Assembly: GCA_020630455.1 (NCBI GenBank)
Contig: JAHDBK010000207.1
Location: 1-6,794, forward strand
Length of the DNA stretch: 6,794 nucleotides
From: Saprospiraceae bacterium
GTDB taxonomy: Bacteria; Bacteroidota; Bacteroidia; Chitinophagales; Saprospiraceae
Direction of reading: 5' to 3'
The position numbers and the translations under genes were made by a program. Shown piece by piece: positions 1 through 6,794 of the stretch. Positions within the stretch are counted from its first letter, which is position 1; each line of letters starts with the position of its first letter. The notes below the pieces were generated by a model that was not told where the DNA came from, did not search any database, and saw only the letters and a list, made by a program, of their open reading frames with translations.

Positions 1-2304
1 CCCCACTCTACTGCCTTTGTGGCAATGCTCTGTTGTTATTTATTATTATTAGTATTAAAAATAGATTGGAAATTGGCCATAGCTGGTGCTGTCACCTATG
101 GACTCAGCACCTACAATATGGATTTATTACAAGCAGGGCATAGTACCAAAATGATGGCACTAGCATATTTACCTGCTATTTTGGCTGGAGTTATCTTAAT
201 TTTTAGAGAAAAGTCATGGTTGCTAGGTGGAGCTATTTTTGCATTGGCATTTGCACTTCAATTATATGCTAATCACTTACAAATCACCTATTACACTGGT
301 ATTCTTGTCGGAATTTACTGTTTAATTCAAGGAATATATGCAATACTTGATAAAAATTATACTTCATTATTAAAAGGTCTAGGGATTTTAGTAATAGCTA
401 CTCTATTAGGATTTTGTTCTAGAGCCTCAGTTATTTGGACTACTTATGAAATGACTGATGAAACACAAAGAGGAAAATCAGAATTAGCAGAAAAAAAAGG
501 TAAGAATGGTTTAGATGCTAGCTATGGTATGGCTTATAGTTTAGGCAAAATGGAAGCTATTATTCCTTCAATGATTCCAAATTACTATGGAGGAGGAAAT
601 CAGCATAACACAGTAAAGAATACTGAACTTTATAAAATGGCTTATAATCAGTATGTTCAAAGTTTTCAACAGCAATACAAAATGCCATTAGAACAAGCAC
701 AAAAACAAGCAGAAATGCGAATTGCAGGTATTGTATATTGGGGTAATAACTTCACACCTGGTGTTTCAATTTACTTTGGCATCATCGTTTGGTTACTCTT
801 TATTATAGGATGGATTCTAGCTCAAGGAGCAGAAAAATGGCTTATGGGAATCACAGGACTCTTCATGCTTTCTATTTCTTTTGGAGAAAACTTCTTTTTG
901 AATGAATTCTTTTATAATACCGTCCCTATGTTCAACAAATTCAGGGCTATGTCTATGGCAATGGGACTAGCTCATTTAGGGTTTGTCGGTTTAGCATTTA
1001 TGGGACTCCAAAAATTATTTGATAAAAATATTGATATTGAAAAAAGAAAAAAAGTATTCTATTATTCTATTGGTGGGCTAGTTGTCTTAATGTTATTATT
1101 TTTTGGAATGGCAGATTATTCATTTCCAGACAAAGATAAAAATATGGGACAAACCTTAAGTCTCGTACAAGATTCTAGAGCATCCTTACTAAAAAGCGAT
1201 TTTATACGTTCTTTATTATTCTTAATAGTAAGTGGAGGTGTCATTTTTGCAGCCTTAAATCACAAGCTAAAAAACCTTTATGCTGGAATTATAATTGCCT
1301 TAATTTGTATTGGTGATATGTGGACAGCTTCTAAAAGAATCGTCAATAGCGATAGCTTTCAAGATAAAGTTGAAGTATCTAATGAAATTGCTAAAAAACC
1401 AGTTGATGATAAAATTCTTACAGACCCAAGCCCACACTATAGGGTTTTTGATTTAACTGCGGGGAATGCATTTGCAGATGCGAAAGCATCTAAACATCAC
1501 AGGAGTCTTGGTGGTTACCACGCTGCCAAATTGATGGTATTTGAAGAATTTAAAAACAAATACTTTGGAGACCCATCTAATTATAGAAATGGGATTAGCA
1601 ATACTAGTAATCCAACTTATAGGAATTTATTAGGGATGCACAATGTAAAATACCTCATTAATAATAATGAAACTCCTTTCCCTTTACCCGAGGCATGTGG
1701 AAATGCTTGGTTTGTTCCTAGAATAAGATGGGTAGCTAATGCCAATCAAGAATTGGACGGATTAGCTTCTATCCGACCAAAACAAGAGGCCATAATACAA
1801 GAGAAGTTCAAGTCTAATTGGTCTAATTTCCCTGCTTATCAACAAGGCAATATTGGAATTGACTCTACAGCAACTATTCGTTTAACTGCATATCATCCTA
1901 ATCATATTGATTATGAATATTCAAGCAATTCTCAACAATTTGCTGTTTTCTCCGAAATTTATTATCCTCCGTCAAAAGGGTGGAATGTTTATCTCAATGG
2001 AAAAAAATATGACGATTTCATTAAAGTCAATTACACACTTAGAGGCTTGGCATTACCTGCGGGTCAAAACCAAAAACTAGAAATGCGTTTTGAACCTCAT
2101 TCATTTTATACAGGTGAAAAATTATCTCTTTTTGGATCTGTAGTTATTTTATTAGGATTTTTTGCTAGCCTTTTCTTTTTCTTTAGAAAAAATGGAATTG
2201 AAGAAACTGATTTAATCGAAGATGAAGACCTTCCTTCCAAACCTAAGGTTCAAAAAACGGTTTCTAAGAGAAGTACTGAAAAGAAAAAAAGAAAAAAACG
2301 TTAA
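1..2304 (+). CDS. YfhO-family polytopic membrane protein (5'-partial)
   Basis: The reading frame is open from base 1, so the N-terminus is missing; a GTG at 19 is internal, not the start. The 767 visible residues contain about a dozen hydrophobic segments. These include roughly residues 5-19, 51-68, 73-90, 98-116 and 123-146, several more between 251 and 440, and a last one near 709-731. A soluble, presumably extracytoplasmic region covers about 450-705. Stretches I recognise from Bacteroidota YfhO proteins are FNKFRAMSMAMG (311-322), GDMWTASKR (438-446), YRVFDLTAGN (480-489), HHRSLGGYHAAKLM (499-512), NVKYLI (548-553) and FSEIYYPPSKGWNVYLNG (about 650-667). The protein ends in a very basic tail, KKKRKKR. 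The family resembles GT-C membrane glycosyltransferases, and the Bacillus member is linked to sugar decoration of lipoteichoic acid. The first extracytoplasmic loop, where a GT-C catalytic acid would lie, is outside the window. The substrate here is unknown. The family call is firm; the activity is inferred. Confidence 0.88.
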   Translation, partial: PHSTAFVAMLCCYLLLLVLKIDWKLAIAGAVTYGLSTYNMDLLQAGHSTKMMALAYLPAILAGVILIFREKSWLLGGAIFALAFALQLYANHLQITYYTGILVGIYCLIQGIYAILDKNYTSLLKGLGILVIATLLGFCSRASVIWTTYEMTDETQRGKSELAEKKGKNGLDASYGMAYSLGKMEAIIPSMIPNYYGGGNQHNTVKNTELYKMAYNQYVQSFQQQYKMPLEQAQKQAEMRIAGIVYWGNNFTPGVSIYFGIIVWLLFIIGWILAQGAEKWLMGITGLFMLSISFGENFFLNEFFYNTVPMFNKFRAMSMAMGLAHLGFVGLAFMGLQKLFDKNIDIEKRKKVFYYSIGGLVVLMLLFFGMADYSFPDKDKNMGQTLSLVQDSRASLLKSDFIRSLLFLIVSGGVIFAALNHKLKNLYAGIIIALICIGDMWTASKRIVNSDSFQDKVEVSNEIAKKPVDDKILTDPSPHYRVFDLTAGNAFADAKASKHHRSLGGYHAAKLMVFEEFKNKYFGDPSNYRNGISNTSNPTYRNLLGMHNVKYLINNNETPFPLPEACGNAWFVPRIRWVANANQELDGLASIRPKQEAIIQEKFKSNWSNFPAYQQGNIGIDSTATIRLTAYHPNHIDYEYSSNSQQFAVFSEIYYPPSKGWNVYLNGKKYDDFIKVNYTLRGLALPAGQNQKLEMRFEPHSFYTGEKLSLFGSVVILLGFFASLFFFFRKNGIEETDLIEDEDLPSKPKVQKTVSKRSTEKKKRKKR

Positions 2305-2355
2305 GTAAAGTTAATATCTTATCATTTTTATTTTTATGACGTTTATTAATAATAT

Positions 2356-2396
2356 AAAAATTGAAAGCCGATAAAGTCTATCAGCTTTCAATTTTT
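2356..2396 (+). terminator. Rho-independent-type hairpin after the YfhO gene
   Basis: The arms AAAAATTGAAAGC (2356-2368) and GCTTTCAATTTTT (2384-2396) are perfectly complementary over 13 bp. After one C/A mismatch the stem continues with GATA/TATC around a 5-base loop (AAGTC, 2374-2378). The stem ends in five Ts, as in an intrinsic terminator, and lies 52 bases past the YfhO stop codon. The A-run on the other arm means it could also act in the reverse direction. It ends only about 15-18 bases before the apparent start of the next gene, so that gene must be read through it or start from a promoter overlapping it. Confidence 0.75.
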
Positions 2397-2413
2397 AATT
2401 AAAATCATAAATC

Positions 2414-2488
2414 ATAAAAAACAAATTACAAATATCAATATTTTTAATAATAATCATTTCTTTGCTTTACTCTTATCAAGTAAATGCT
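2414..2488 (+). other. Signal peptide of the OstA-like protein
   Basis: Read in the OstA frame, these 25 codons give (M)KNKLQ, then the hydrophobic core ISIFLIIIISLL, then YSYQVNA, with likely signal peptidase I cleavage at VNA|QSR. The basic n-region, Ile/Leu core and small residue at -1 form a standard Sec signal. No ATG, GTG or TTG precedes the core; the only codons between the upstream TAA (2408-2410) and the core that could initiate are ATC 2411 and ATA 2414. The cleavage site is inferred by eye. Confidence 0.7.
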
Positions 2489-4705
2489 CAAAGCAGACCT
2501 TTGAATTTCCCAAAGGGGAATCTTAAAAACAAATTAAATAACAAGAGAGATTCTATTCCCAACAATCAATTAGTTAGACCTGAAAGACCCGTTAAAAACC
2601 TTAGACAAAACCCAAGAAACAAGCCTATTCAAAATAATTCTTTAAATAACAATAATCAAGTTACGCAAGATACTACTGAAATGGTAGAACTCAATCGTTC
2701 TGATGAGTTAGAGAATTTTAAAGAAGATGGTCAAGAAATTCGTTTTCTTAAAGGAAACATACAAATGAAACAAGGAAATACCTTATTCTTTTGTGATTCT
2801 GCCTATCAATATATTTCTCAAAATGCCATTTTGGCTTGGGGTGAAGTCACCATAATCCAAGGAGATTCCGTACAAATTTTCTCTGATTCATTGAGGTATT
2901 TTGGTGACACTAAAGATGCCTATTTAATTGGTAATGTCGTTTTAAAAGATAGTATTCAAAAATTATTTACAGAAAGATTAGATTATAATTTAGATACTAA
3001 AATTGGTACTTATTTTAATGGAGGTCTAATAGATAATGGCACTTCTCAGCTCACTTCCCAAATAGGCGTTTACAATACAGATACCCATGAAGCATTTTTT
3101 AAAGATAGTGTTTTAATCGTTTCAGATACATTTATGCTTAAAACAGATTCATTAAATTATAATACTCAAACCCAATTTTCTGAATTTCTAGGACCCACCT
3201 TAATCGTACAAGATTCTGCTAAAATATATTGCGAAAGTGGTTATTATGATTTTGAGAATAAGTTTGCTGAATTTGATAAAAATCCACAATATGTGAAAGA
3301 TGATAAAGTAGCCACTGCTGAAAAAATGATTTATGATGGTGAAATAAAAGTCATCATTCTTGAAGGCAATGCCCAATACACAGAAGATACCCGTTTTGCT
3401 AAAGCCGACAGGATTCGATATGATGAAGTAAATGACATTACAGATTTGAAAGGAAACGCCTATGTGAAAGATGAAGACACAGAGGTGACTTCTGACCATA
3501 TCATTTATGATGGAAAGACCGATTCTTATACTACTGAAGGTAAAATGATTGCAAAAAGCGAAGACCAATACATAGAGGCAGATTATTCTAAAAAAGACGG
3601 AACAACAGGCAATACAATTCTAGAAGGAAATGTAATCATTGCAGATACTACTCAAATTTTGAAAGGCAATTATGTTGAATTCAATGACGATACTGGTGAT
3701 GGTTTTGCTGCTGGAGATGTCTTTTGGCAAGACACTGTCAATCAAACAACTATCCTAGGAGATTCTATTTTTTTTAATAAAAAAACAGATTATGTAAATG
3801 CTATTGGAAGACCACTAATGACAACTATAATGGATGGAGATACTCTTTTCTTATCTGCAGACCAATTGATTTCCAAAAAAATGGAAACAGACACTACCGA
3901 AATTGATGAATTACTTGCTTTCAAAGATGTTAGAATGTATAAATCTGACTTTCAGGTAGTCTGCGACTCCATGTCTTATATCAGTAGTGATTCTATTTTT
4001 AGTTTTTATTACAATCCTTTTATTTGGTCAGATTCCACTCAGTTTTCTGCTGATACTATTCATTTTACAATGAAAAATGAAAAGATTGACTCCGTATTTT
4101 TAATCCAAAATTCTTTTATAATTGATACTCCTGATGAATTATTTTTTAATCAAGTAAAAGGAAAATATATTACAATGAAATTCAAGGAATCTTCTCCTGA
4201 AAATGTTTTCATTGATGTTAATTCTGAGTCTGTTTACTATGCATTAGATGACCAAGAGGCGTATATAGGTGTTAATCATACCAAATGTTCTCAAATGAAA
4301 ATGGAATTTGAAGAAGGAGATTTAAAGTTTATCAGATTTTATAAAGAACCTCAGTCTGTAATGTATCCTATGAAAAAAGCCAATCATTCGGCATTGCAAT
4401 TATCAGGTTTTAGGTGGAATCAAAAACAACGTCCTTTGTCCCCTGCTGATTTGAATACTCCCTATCATTTTATATATACAGGTAAAATGAATAAAAATAC
4501 AAACTCAATACCTTCTGATGATTTACCTATTGATGAAATGAAAACAAATAGTAAAGCTAGTCAAGATAAAACACAAGAAACAAAATTAGATGAAACCAAA
4601 GAACAAGATAATCCTCCTATTAATATTAAAAAAAATATCTTAAGAAATAGAGATACTAAAAATAAAGAAAATAAAACTATAGATGTTCAAAGTAGAGATG
4701 ATTAA
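2414..4705 (+). CDS. OstA/LptA-like protein, probable LPS transport component
   Basis: This is probably an envelope protein related to LptA/OstA and the N-terminal domain of LptD, which bind LPS and carry it across the periplasm. Counting from the TTG at 2462, residues 11-70 are rich in Asn, Gln and Arg. Residues about 77-660 are a beta-strand-rich repeat region. It shows recurring LKGN, LIGN, LEGN and DLKGN turns (near 96, 155, 300, 329, 388 and 400), each followed by alternating hydrophobic/polar strands and phrases such as YDGKT and RYDEVND, as in OstA-type beta-jellyroll repeats. The end of this region, GFRWNQKQRPLSPADL (649-664), is familiar from Bacteroidota OstA-like proteins. A Lys/Glu/Asn-rich tail of about 75 residues follows. 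No beta-barrel domain is present, so this is not a full LptD. Start: the frame is open from 2411, and 2414 (ATA) gives a complete signal peptide and a 763-residue product. TTG 2462 is the first standard-type start but removes that peptide. The last bases overlap the convergent gene. Confidence 0.8.
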   Translation: MKNKLQISIFLIIIISLLYSYQVNAQSRPLNFPKGNLKNKLNNKRDSIPNNQLVRPERPVKNLRQNPRNKPIQNNSLNNNNQVTQDTTEMVELNRSDELENFKEDGQEIRFLKGNIQMKQGNTLFFCDSAYQYISQNAILAWGEVTIIQGDSVQIFSDSLRYFGDTKDAYLIGNVVLKDSIQKLFTERLDYNLDTKIGTYFNGGLIDNGTSQLTSQIGVYNTDTHEAFFKDSVLIVSDTFMLKTDSLNYNTQTQFSEFLGPTLIVQDSAKIYCESGYYDFENKFAEFDKNPQYVKDDKVATAEKMIYDGEIKVIILEGNAQYTEDTRFAKADRIRYDEVNDITDLKGNAYVKDEDTEVTSDHIIYDGKTDSYTTEGKMIAKSEDQYIEADYSKKDGTTGNTILEGNVIIADTTQILKGNYVEFNDDTGDGFAAGDVFWQDTVNQTTILGDSIFFNKKTDYVNAIGRPLMTTIMDGDTLFLSADQLISKKMETDTTEIDELLAFKDVRMYKSDFQVVCDSMSYISSDSIFSFYYNPFIWSDSTQFSADTIHFTMKNEKIDSVFLIQNSFIIDTPDELFFNQVKGKYITMKFKESSPENVFIDVNSESVYYALDDQEAYIGVNHTKCSQMKMEFEEGDLKFIRFYKEPQSVMYPMKKANHSALQLSGFRWNQKQRPLSPADLNTPYHFIYTGKMNKNTNSIPSDDLPIDEMKTNSKASQDKTQETKLDETKEQDNPPINIKKNILRNRDTKNKENKTIDVQSRDD

Positions 4706-4980
4706 ATAATATCATCAAATGCTTCATCTTCCTCTAATTGTAAATGAGACAATGCTTCCATATTTTGTAAATGCATTTGATTAAATCGGTCAAGTACTTT
4801 TTGTTGAAAGGCTGGATTTATCCACTTTTTCACATCTTCAAGACCCTCAATAACATTCCCTGTTCTCGCTTTGAATGTTTGTTCATACAATTCTGTTTCA
4901 AATTTTACTGAATATTTATTATCCATTTTAAAAATGGTAATTTTCATAACAGGATGTTCAATATAACCTTCTATTCTCAT
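4702..4980 (-). CDS. Small conserved-looking hypothetical protein (92 aa)
   Basis: I cannot assign a function. The product has no signal peptide, membrane segment or cysteine, so it is probably cytoplasmic. Its first 40 residues alternate in a beta-strand pattern (MRIEGYIEHPVMKITIFK, then YSVKFETELYEQTFKAR). The remainder looks helical (EGLEDVKKWINPAFQQKVLDRFNQMH) and ends in an acidic tail, EEDEAFDDII. This layout resembles short uncharacterised proteins I associate with Bacteroidota, which supports a real gene, but I can name no domain. The ATG at 4980 is 12 bases downstream (in transcript order) of a 44-bp palindrome and has no Shine-Dalgarno motif. Its stop codon (4702-4704) overlaps the stop of the convergent OstA-like gene. 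It lies 79 bases beyond the subtilase on the same strand, so the two may share a transcript if the palindrome does not terminate it. Confidence 0.7.
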   Translation of the reverse strand: MRIEGYIEHPVMKITIFKMDNKYSVKFETELYEQTFKARTGNVIEGLEDVKKWINPAFQQKVLDRFNQMHLQNMEALSHLQLEEDEAFDDII

Positions 4981-4992
4981 GTTTAGATATTT

Positions 4993-5036
4993 TTAATTGC
5001 GAATAATAAAGAAATTTCTTTATTATTCGCAATTAA
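4993..5036. repeat. 44-bp perfect palindrome (hairpin) between two minus-strand genes
   Basis: Bases 4993-5014 and 5015-5036 are exact reverse complements with no spacer: 22-bp arms running from TTAATTGCGAATAA at the outer edge to GAAA|TTTC at the centre. In RNA this gives a long AU-rich stem with a tiny AAUU-type loop. It begins 23 bases past the subtilase stop and ends 12 bases before the start of the small downstream gene. Neither side has a clean T-run directly after the stem, so it is not a textbook intrinsic terminator. It could be the subtilase terminator or 3'-stabilising hairpin, a processing site, or a dyad operator for the small gene. Confidence 0.85.
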
Positions 5037-5059
5037 TTAATAATAATAAAAACCTCATT

Positions 5060-6664
5060 TTAAACTACATCACCTACAACGACATCAATTTCGTATTTAG
5101 CGAATGAAGATTTTTTCTCAACAATTAATTTCACCCTTCCCCTATTTACATTTTGAGAATCAAATATTGCTTGACCATTAGCAATAGGTTTTCTAGGGTC
5201 ATTGATTAATTCATTCATTCTACAAATATAATATTTCATATCACCTACTCCATTTTTAAGTATAATTTTTAATGAATGATGAGGATGATTAATGCTGATA
5301 TTATATTCGTGTAAATCACCCGTATTTTGTGCAAAATCATTCGGACCAGTTGTAAAAGAAGTCGCTGTCCTACGAATCAAACCAATACCAGAAGCATTTC
5401 TTGATAAGATCTCAGGCACCTGTTTTGCTGGTTCAACCATTGTCAAACCACTATAATTCGCTTGATATTCGGGGATTGATTGTCCACTCATCGCCATTTT
5501 CACAGCGGCATGTGCATTAATCAAACCATATCCCAAAAACTTAGAATGACCATTGGCATCAAATGGATATTTGTCTGCTTCAATTTGATTTTTTACAGCA
5601 GTTCTTTTGATAATTTCCATGACCTGCAAAGCAGAAAGATTAGGATTAGCGGTCAAAATCAAACCACATACACCAGCAACAACAGGGCAAGCAGCAGAAG
5701 TACCAGAAAAATCATTTCTATACTTAAAACCATCTTCTCCCGTAAAGCCACTTACATCATTTGAATTCGTAGCAGTAAGCATCATTCCTCCTCTCAATTT
5801 ATTAGCCATATAGGCTTCCTTTGTTCCACCAAAACCATCTGAAGGAGCATTGATGAATACATTACTACCATAATTAGAATAAAAAGAACGCTCTCCCCTA
5901 CTATTAGAAGAACCCACTATCAATACATCAGGATGAGTGGTAAAATCCATAACAGCTCTTGGATTAAATGGATTTTCAAAATTCCTACCATCATTTCCTG
6001 CTGAAAAACAAAAAACTACTCCTTTTCTTTTTATACCATCCCTTCGTACAGATTCATATTCTGTTACATAATGATGAACCGTTTTTTGAACTTCAACTGG
6101 TAAAAAATTAACCGTTTTTGAACCTGCCCAAGAACAACTCAATATATCTGCTTTACATTCTTCTATAGCATATTTAAACATGGCGTTAACAATTTTGCCT
6201 TTGTCTCCATAACCATCTTTATGCTCATATCTAATCAAAACCAATCTTGCATTTGGACAAGAACCTAAGATTTGAGATTGTATAGCACCTGCAGCGAGTC
6301 CTGCACAGGCCGTTCCGTGTTTTTCTCCTTGATGTCTTGGACTAACATTGCTTGTAGTCACTACATTATCATAGGTAGAATCGAAAAAGTCTCTAGTTCC
6401 TACAATTTTAGTTCCATCTCCTTTTAATGAGGGGTGATTGACATCAAAAGCATCATCAATTACAGCAATTGTAATTTGAGAAGAACCCATTTTTTCTTTA
6501 CCATTTTGTTCTAATAAGTCCCACGCATCTTTTACACCCGCATCATTGCCTTTAATGAGCGATTTGTTGTTAAGACTGAATTTAAGTTGTCCATTTAGAA
6601 CCATATCATAGTCCCAATAGTTACCCGTATTTTTTAAGTGCCACTGATTAAAATGTTTAGCCAT
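5060..6664 (-). CDS. Subtilisin-like serine peptidase (S8 family), no signal peptide
   Basis: This is a 534-residue serine endopeptidase of the subtilase family with the full catalytic set. Asp70 lies in IAVIDDAFDVNHP, His116 in KHGTACAGLAAG, the oxyanion-hole Asn224 in FSAGNDGR, and Ser323 in FSGTSAACPVVAG. The usual Gly of the D-x-G motif is Ala72 here. The N-terminus begins almost at once with NQWHLKNTG (6-14), a phrase that in secreted subtilases normally follows a removed prodomain. No hydrophobic signal sequence is present, and an in-frame stop lies just upstream (6683-6685), so no longer start is hidden. Eight cysteines (120, 136, 170, 177, 219, 326, 333, 481) also fit an intracellular site better than an exported one. 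The catalytic domain ends near 395. The last 140 residues include a beta-rich stretch from about 450 and match no domain I can name. The substrate is unknown. The family call is very secure; localisation is inferred. Confidence 0.93.
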   Translation of the reverse strand: MAKHFNQWHLKNTGNYWDYDMVLNGQLKFSLNNKSLIKGNDAGVKDAWDLLEQNGKEKMGSSQITIAVIDDAFDVNHPSLKGDGTKIVGTRDFFDSTYDNVVTTSNVSPRHQGEKHGTACAGLAAGAIQSQILGSCPNARLVLIRYEHKDGYGDKGKIVNAMFKYAIEECKADILSCSWAGSKTVNFLPVEVQKTVHHYVTEYESVRRDGIKRKGVVFCFSAGNDGRNFENPFNPRAVMDFTTHPDVLIVGSSNSRGERSFYSNYGSNVFINAPSDGFGGTKEAYMANKLRGGMMLTATNSNDVSGFTGEDGFKYRNDFSGTSAACPVVAGVCGLILTANPNLSALQVMEIIKRTAVKNQIEADKYPFDANGHSKFLGYGLINAHAAVKMAMSGQSIPEYQANYSGLTMVEPAKQVPEILSRNASGIGLIRRTATSFTTGPNDFAQNTGDLHEYNISINHPHHSLKIILKNGVGDMKYYICRMNELINDPRKPIANGQAIFDSQNVNRGRVKLIVEKKSSFAKYEIDVVVGDVV

Positions 6665-6694
6665 TTCATTAATTTTTAAAGGTTAAAAAAAGTT

Positions 6695-6719
6695 CAAAAA
6701 TTGATATATGTAATCAATT
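6695..6719 (-). promoter_or_regulatory. Dyad and weak promoter-like element upstream of the subtilase
   Basis: AATTGAT (6699-6705) and ATCAATT (6713-6719) form a 7-bp inverted repeat with a 7-base spacer. On the minus strand the overlapping bases 6702-6695 read AATTTTTG, one mismatch from the Bacteroidota -7 consensus TAnnTTTG. It lies about 30 bases upstream of the subtilase ATG. I see no convincing -33 TTTG at the usual distance. In such AT-rich DNA this could be chance. Confidence 0.25.
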
Positions 6720-6794
6720 AGTAATTTAAGAGCATGATAACAATGAGAATCAATAGATTAAGATTTTGGCGAAATAAATATTTTTGAGTTTATC
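6720..6794. other. Non-coding end of the window, nothing identified
   Basis: The remaining bases upstream of the subtilase are AT-rich and hold no convincing gene, hairpin or promoter. The end of any neighbouring gene is not visible. Confidence 0.5.

Noticed and set aside
2281..2304. Poly-A runs at the YfhO 3' end as a programmed frameshift site
   Set aside because: The runs encode a basic tail (KKKRKKR) right before the stop, and no extended alternative frame follows that would make slippage meaningful.
3200..3568. 122-codon open frame on the minus strand
   Set aside because: It lies wholly inside the OstA-like gene in antisense. Its Phe/Ile-rich translation is what AT-rich antisense DNA produces, and it has no recognisable motif.
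2462..4705. TTG at 2462 as the true start of the OstA-like gene
   Set aside because: It would begin after the hydrophobic core and leave only the last part of an obvious signal peptide. The upstream in-frame codons read as a complete signal peptide, so the start is placed at 2414.
4993..5036. Palindrome as the end of an insertion sequence or a recombination site
   Set aside because: There is no transposase or integrase in the window, no second copy of the repeat and no target-site duplication.
5480..5813. Two overlapping plus-strand open frames of 94 and 68 codons
   Set aside because: Both are antisense to the conserved catalytic region of the subtilase and show no protein-like features of their own.
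6734..6787. 17-codon plus-strand frame beginning MITMRINRL
   Set aside because: It is too short, with no start signal or known family; expected by chance.

Overview
The window is AT-rich (about one-third G+C by eye) and carries four protein-coding genes and no RNA genes, insertion sequences or CRISPR repeats. The proteins suggest a member of the Bacteroidota, possibly a marine Cytophagales-type bacterium: a large YfhO-family membrane protein and an OstA/LptA-repeat protein of the kind annotated in that phylum. No start codon has a clear Shine-Dalgarno sequence, which also fits. The lower-rank placement is a guess.

Layout. Positions 1-2304 (+) hold the 3' part of a YfhO-family polytopic membrane protein whose N-terminus lies outside the window. 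A strong hairpin with a T-run (2356-2396) follows. Next, on the same strand, is an OstA/LptA-like protein ending at 4705. Its signal peptide can be read only if translation begins at a non-ATG codon near 2411-2414. It meets a small conserved-looking hypothetical gene (4702-4980, -) tail to tail with overlapping stop codons. A 44-bp perfect palindrome (4993-5036) fills most of the gap between that gene and the next minus-strand gene, a subtilisin-like (S8) serine peptidase (5060-6664). The last 130 bases hold the peptidase leader, with a short dyad and at best a weak promoter candidate.

How the genes relate. The first two genes both point to the cell envelope: a membrane protein of a glycosyltransferase-related family, and a periplasmic or outer-membrane LPS-transport-like protein. 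The hairpin between them argues against a simple operon. The peptidase has all the catalytic motifs but no signal peptide or propeptide, so it looks intracellular or non-classically exported. Nothing links it functionally to the envelope genes. I see no clear new multi-gene system. The most notable points are the apparent AUA/AUC start of the OstA-like gene, the perfect palindrome, and the leaderless, cysteine-containing subtilase with an unassigned C-terminal domain.
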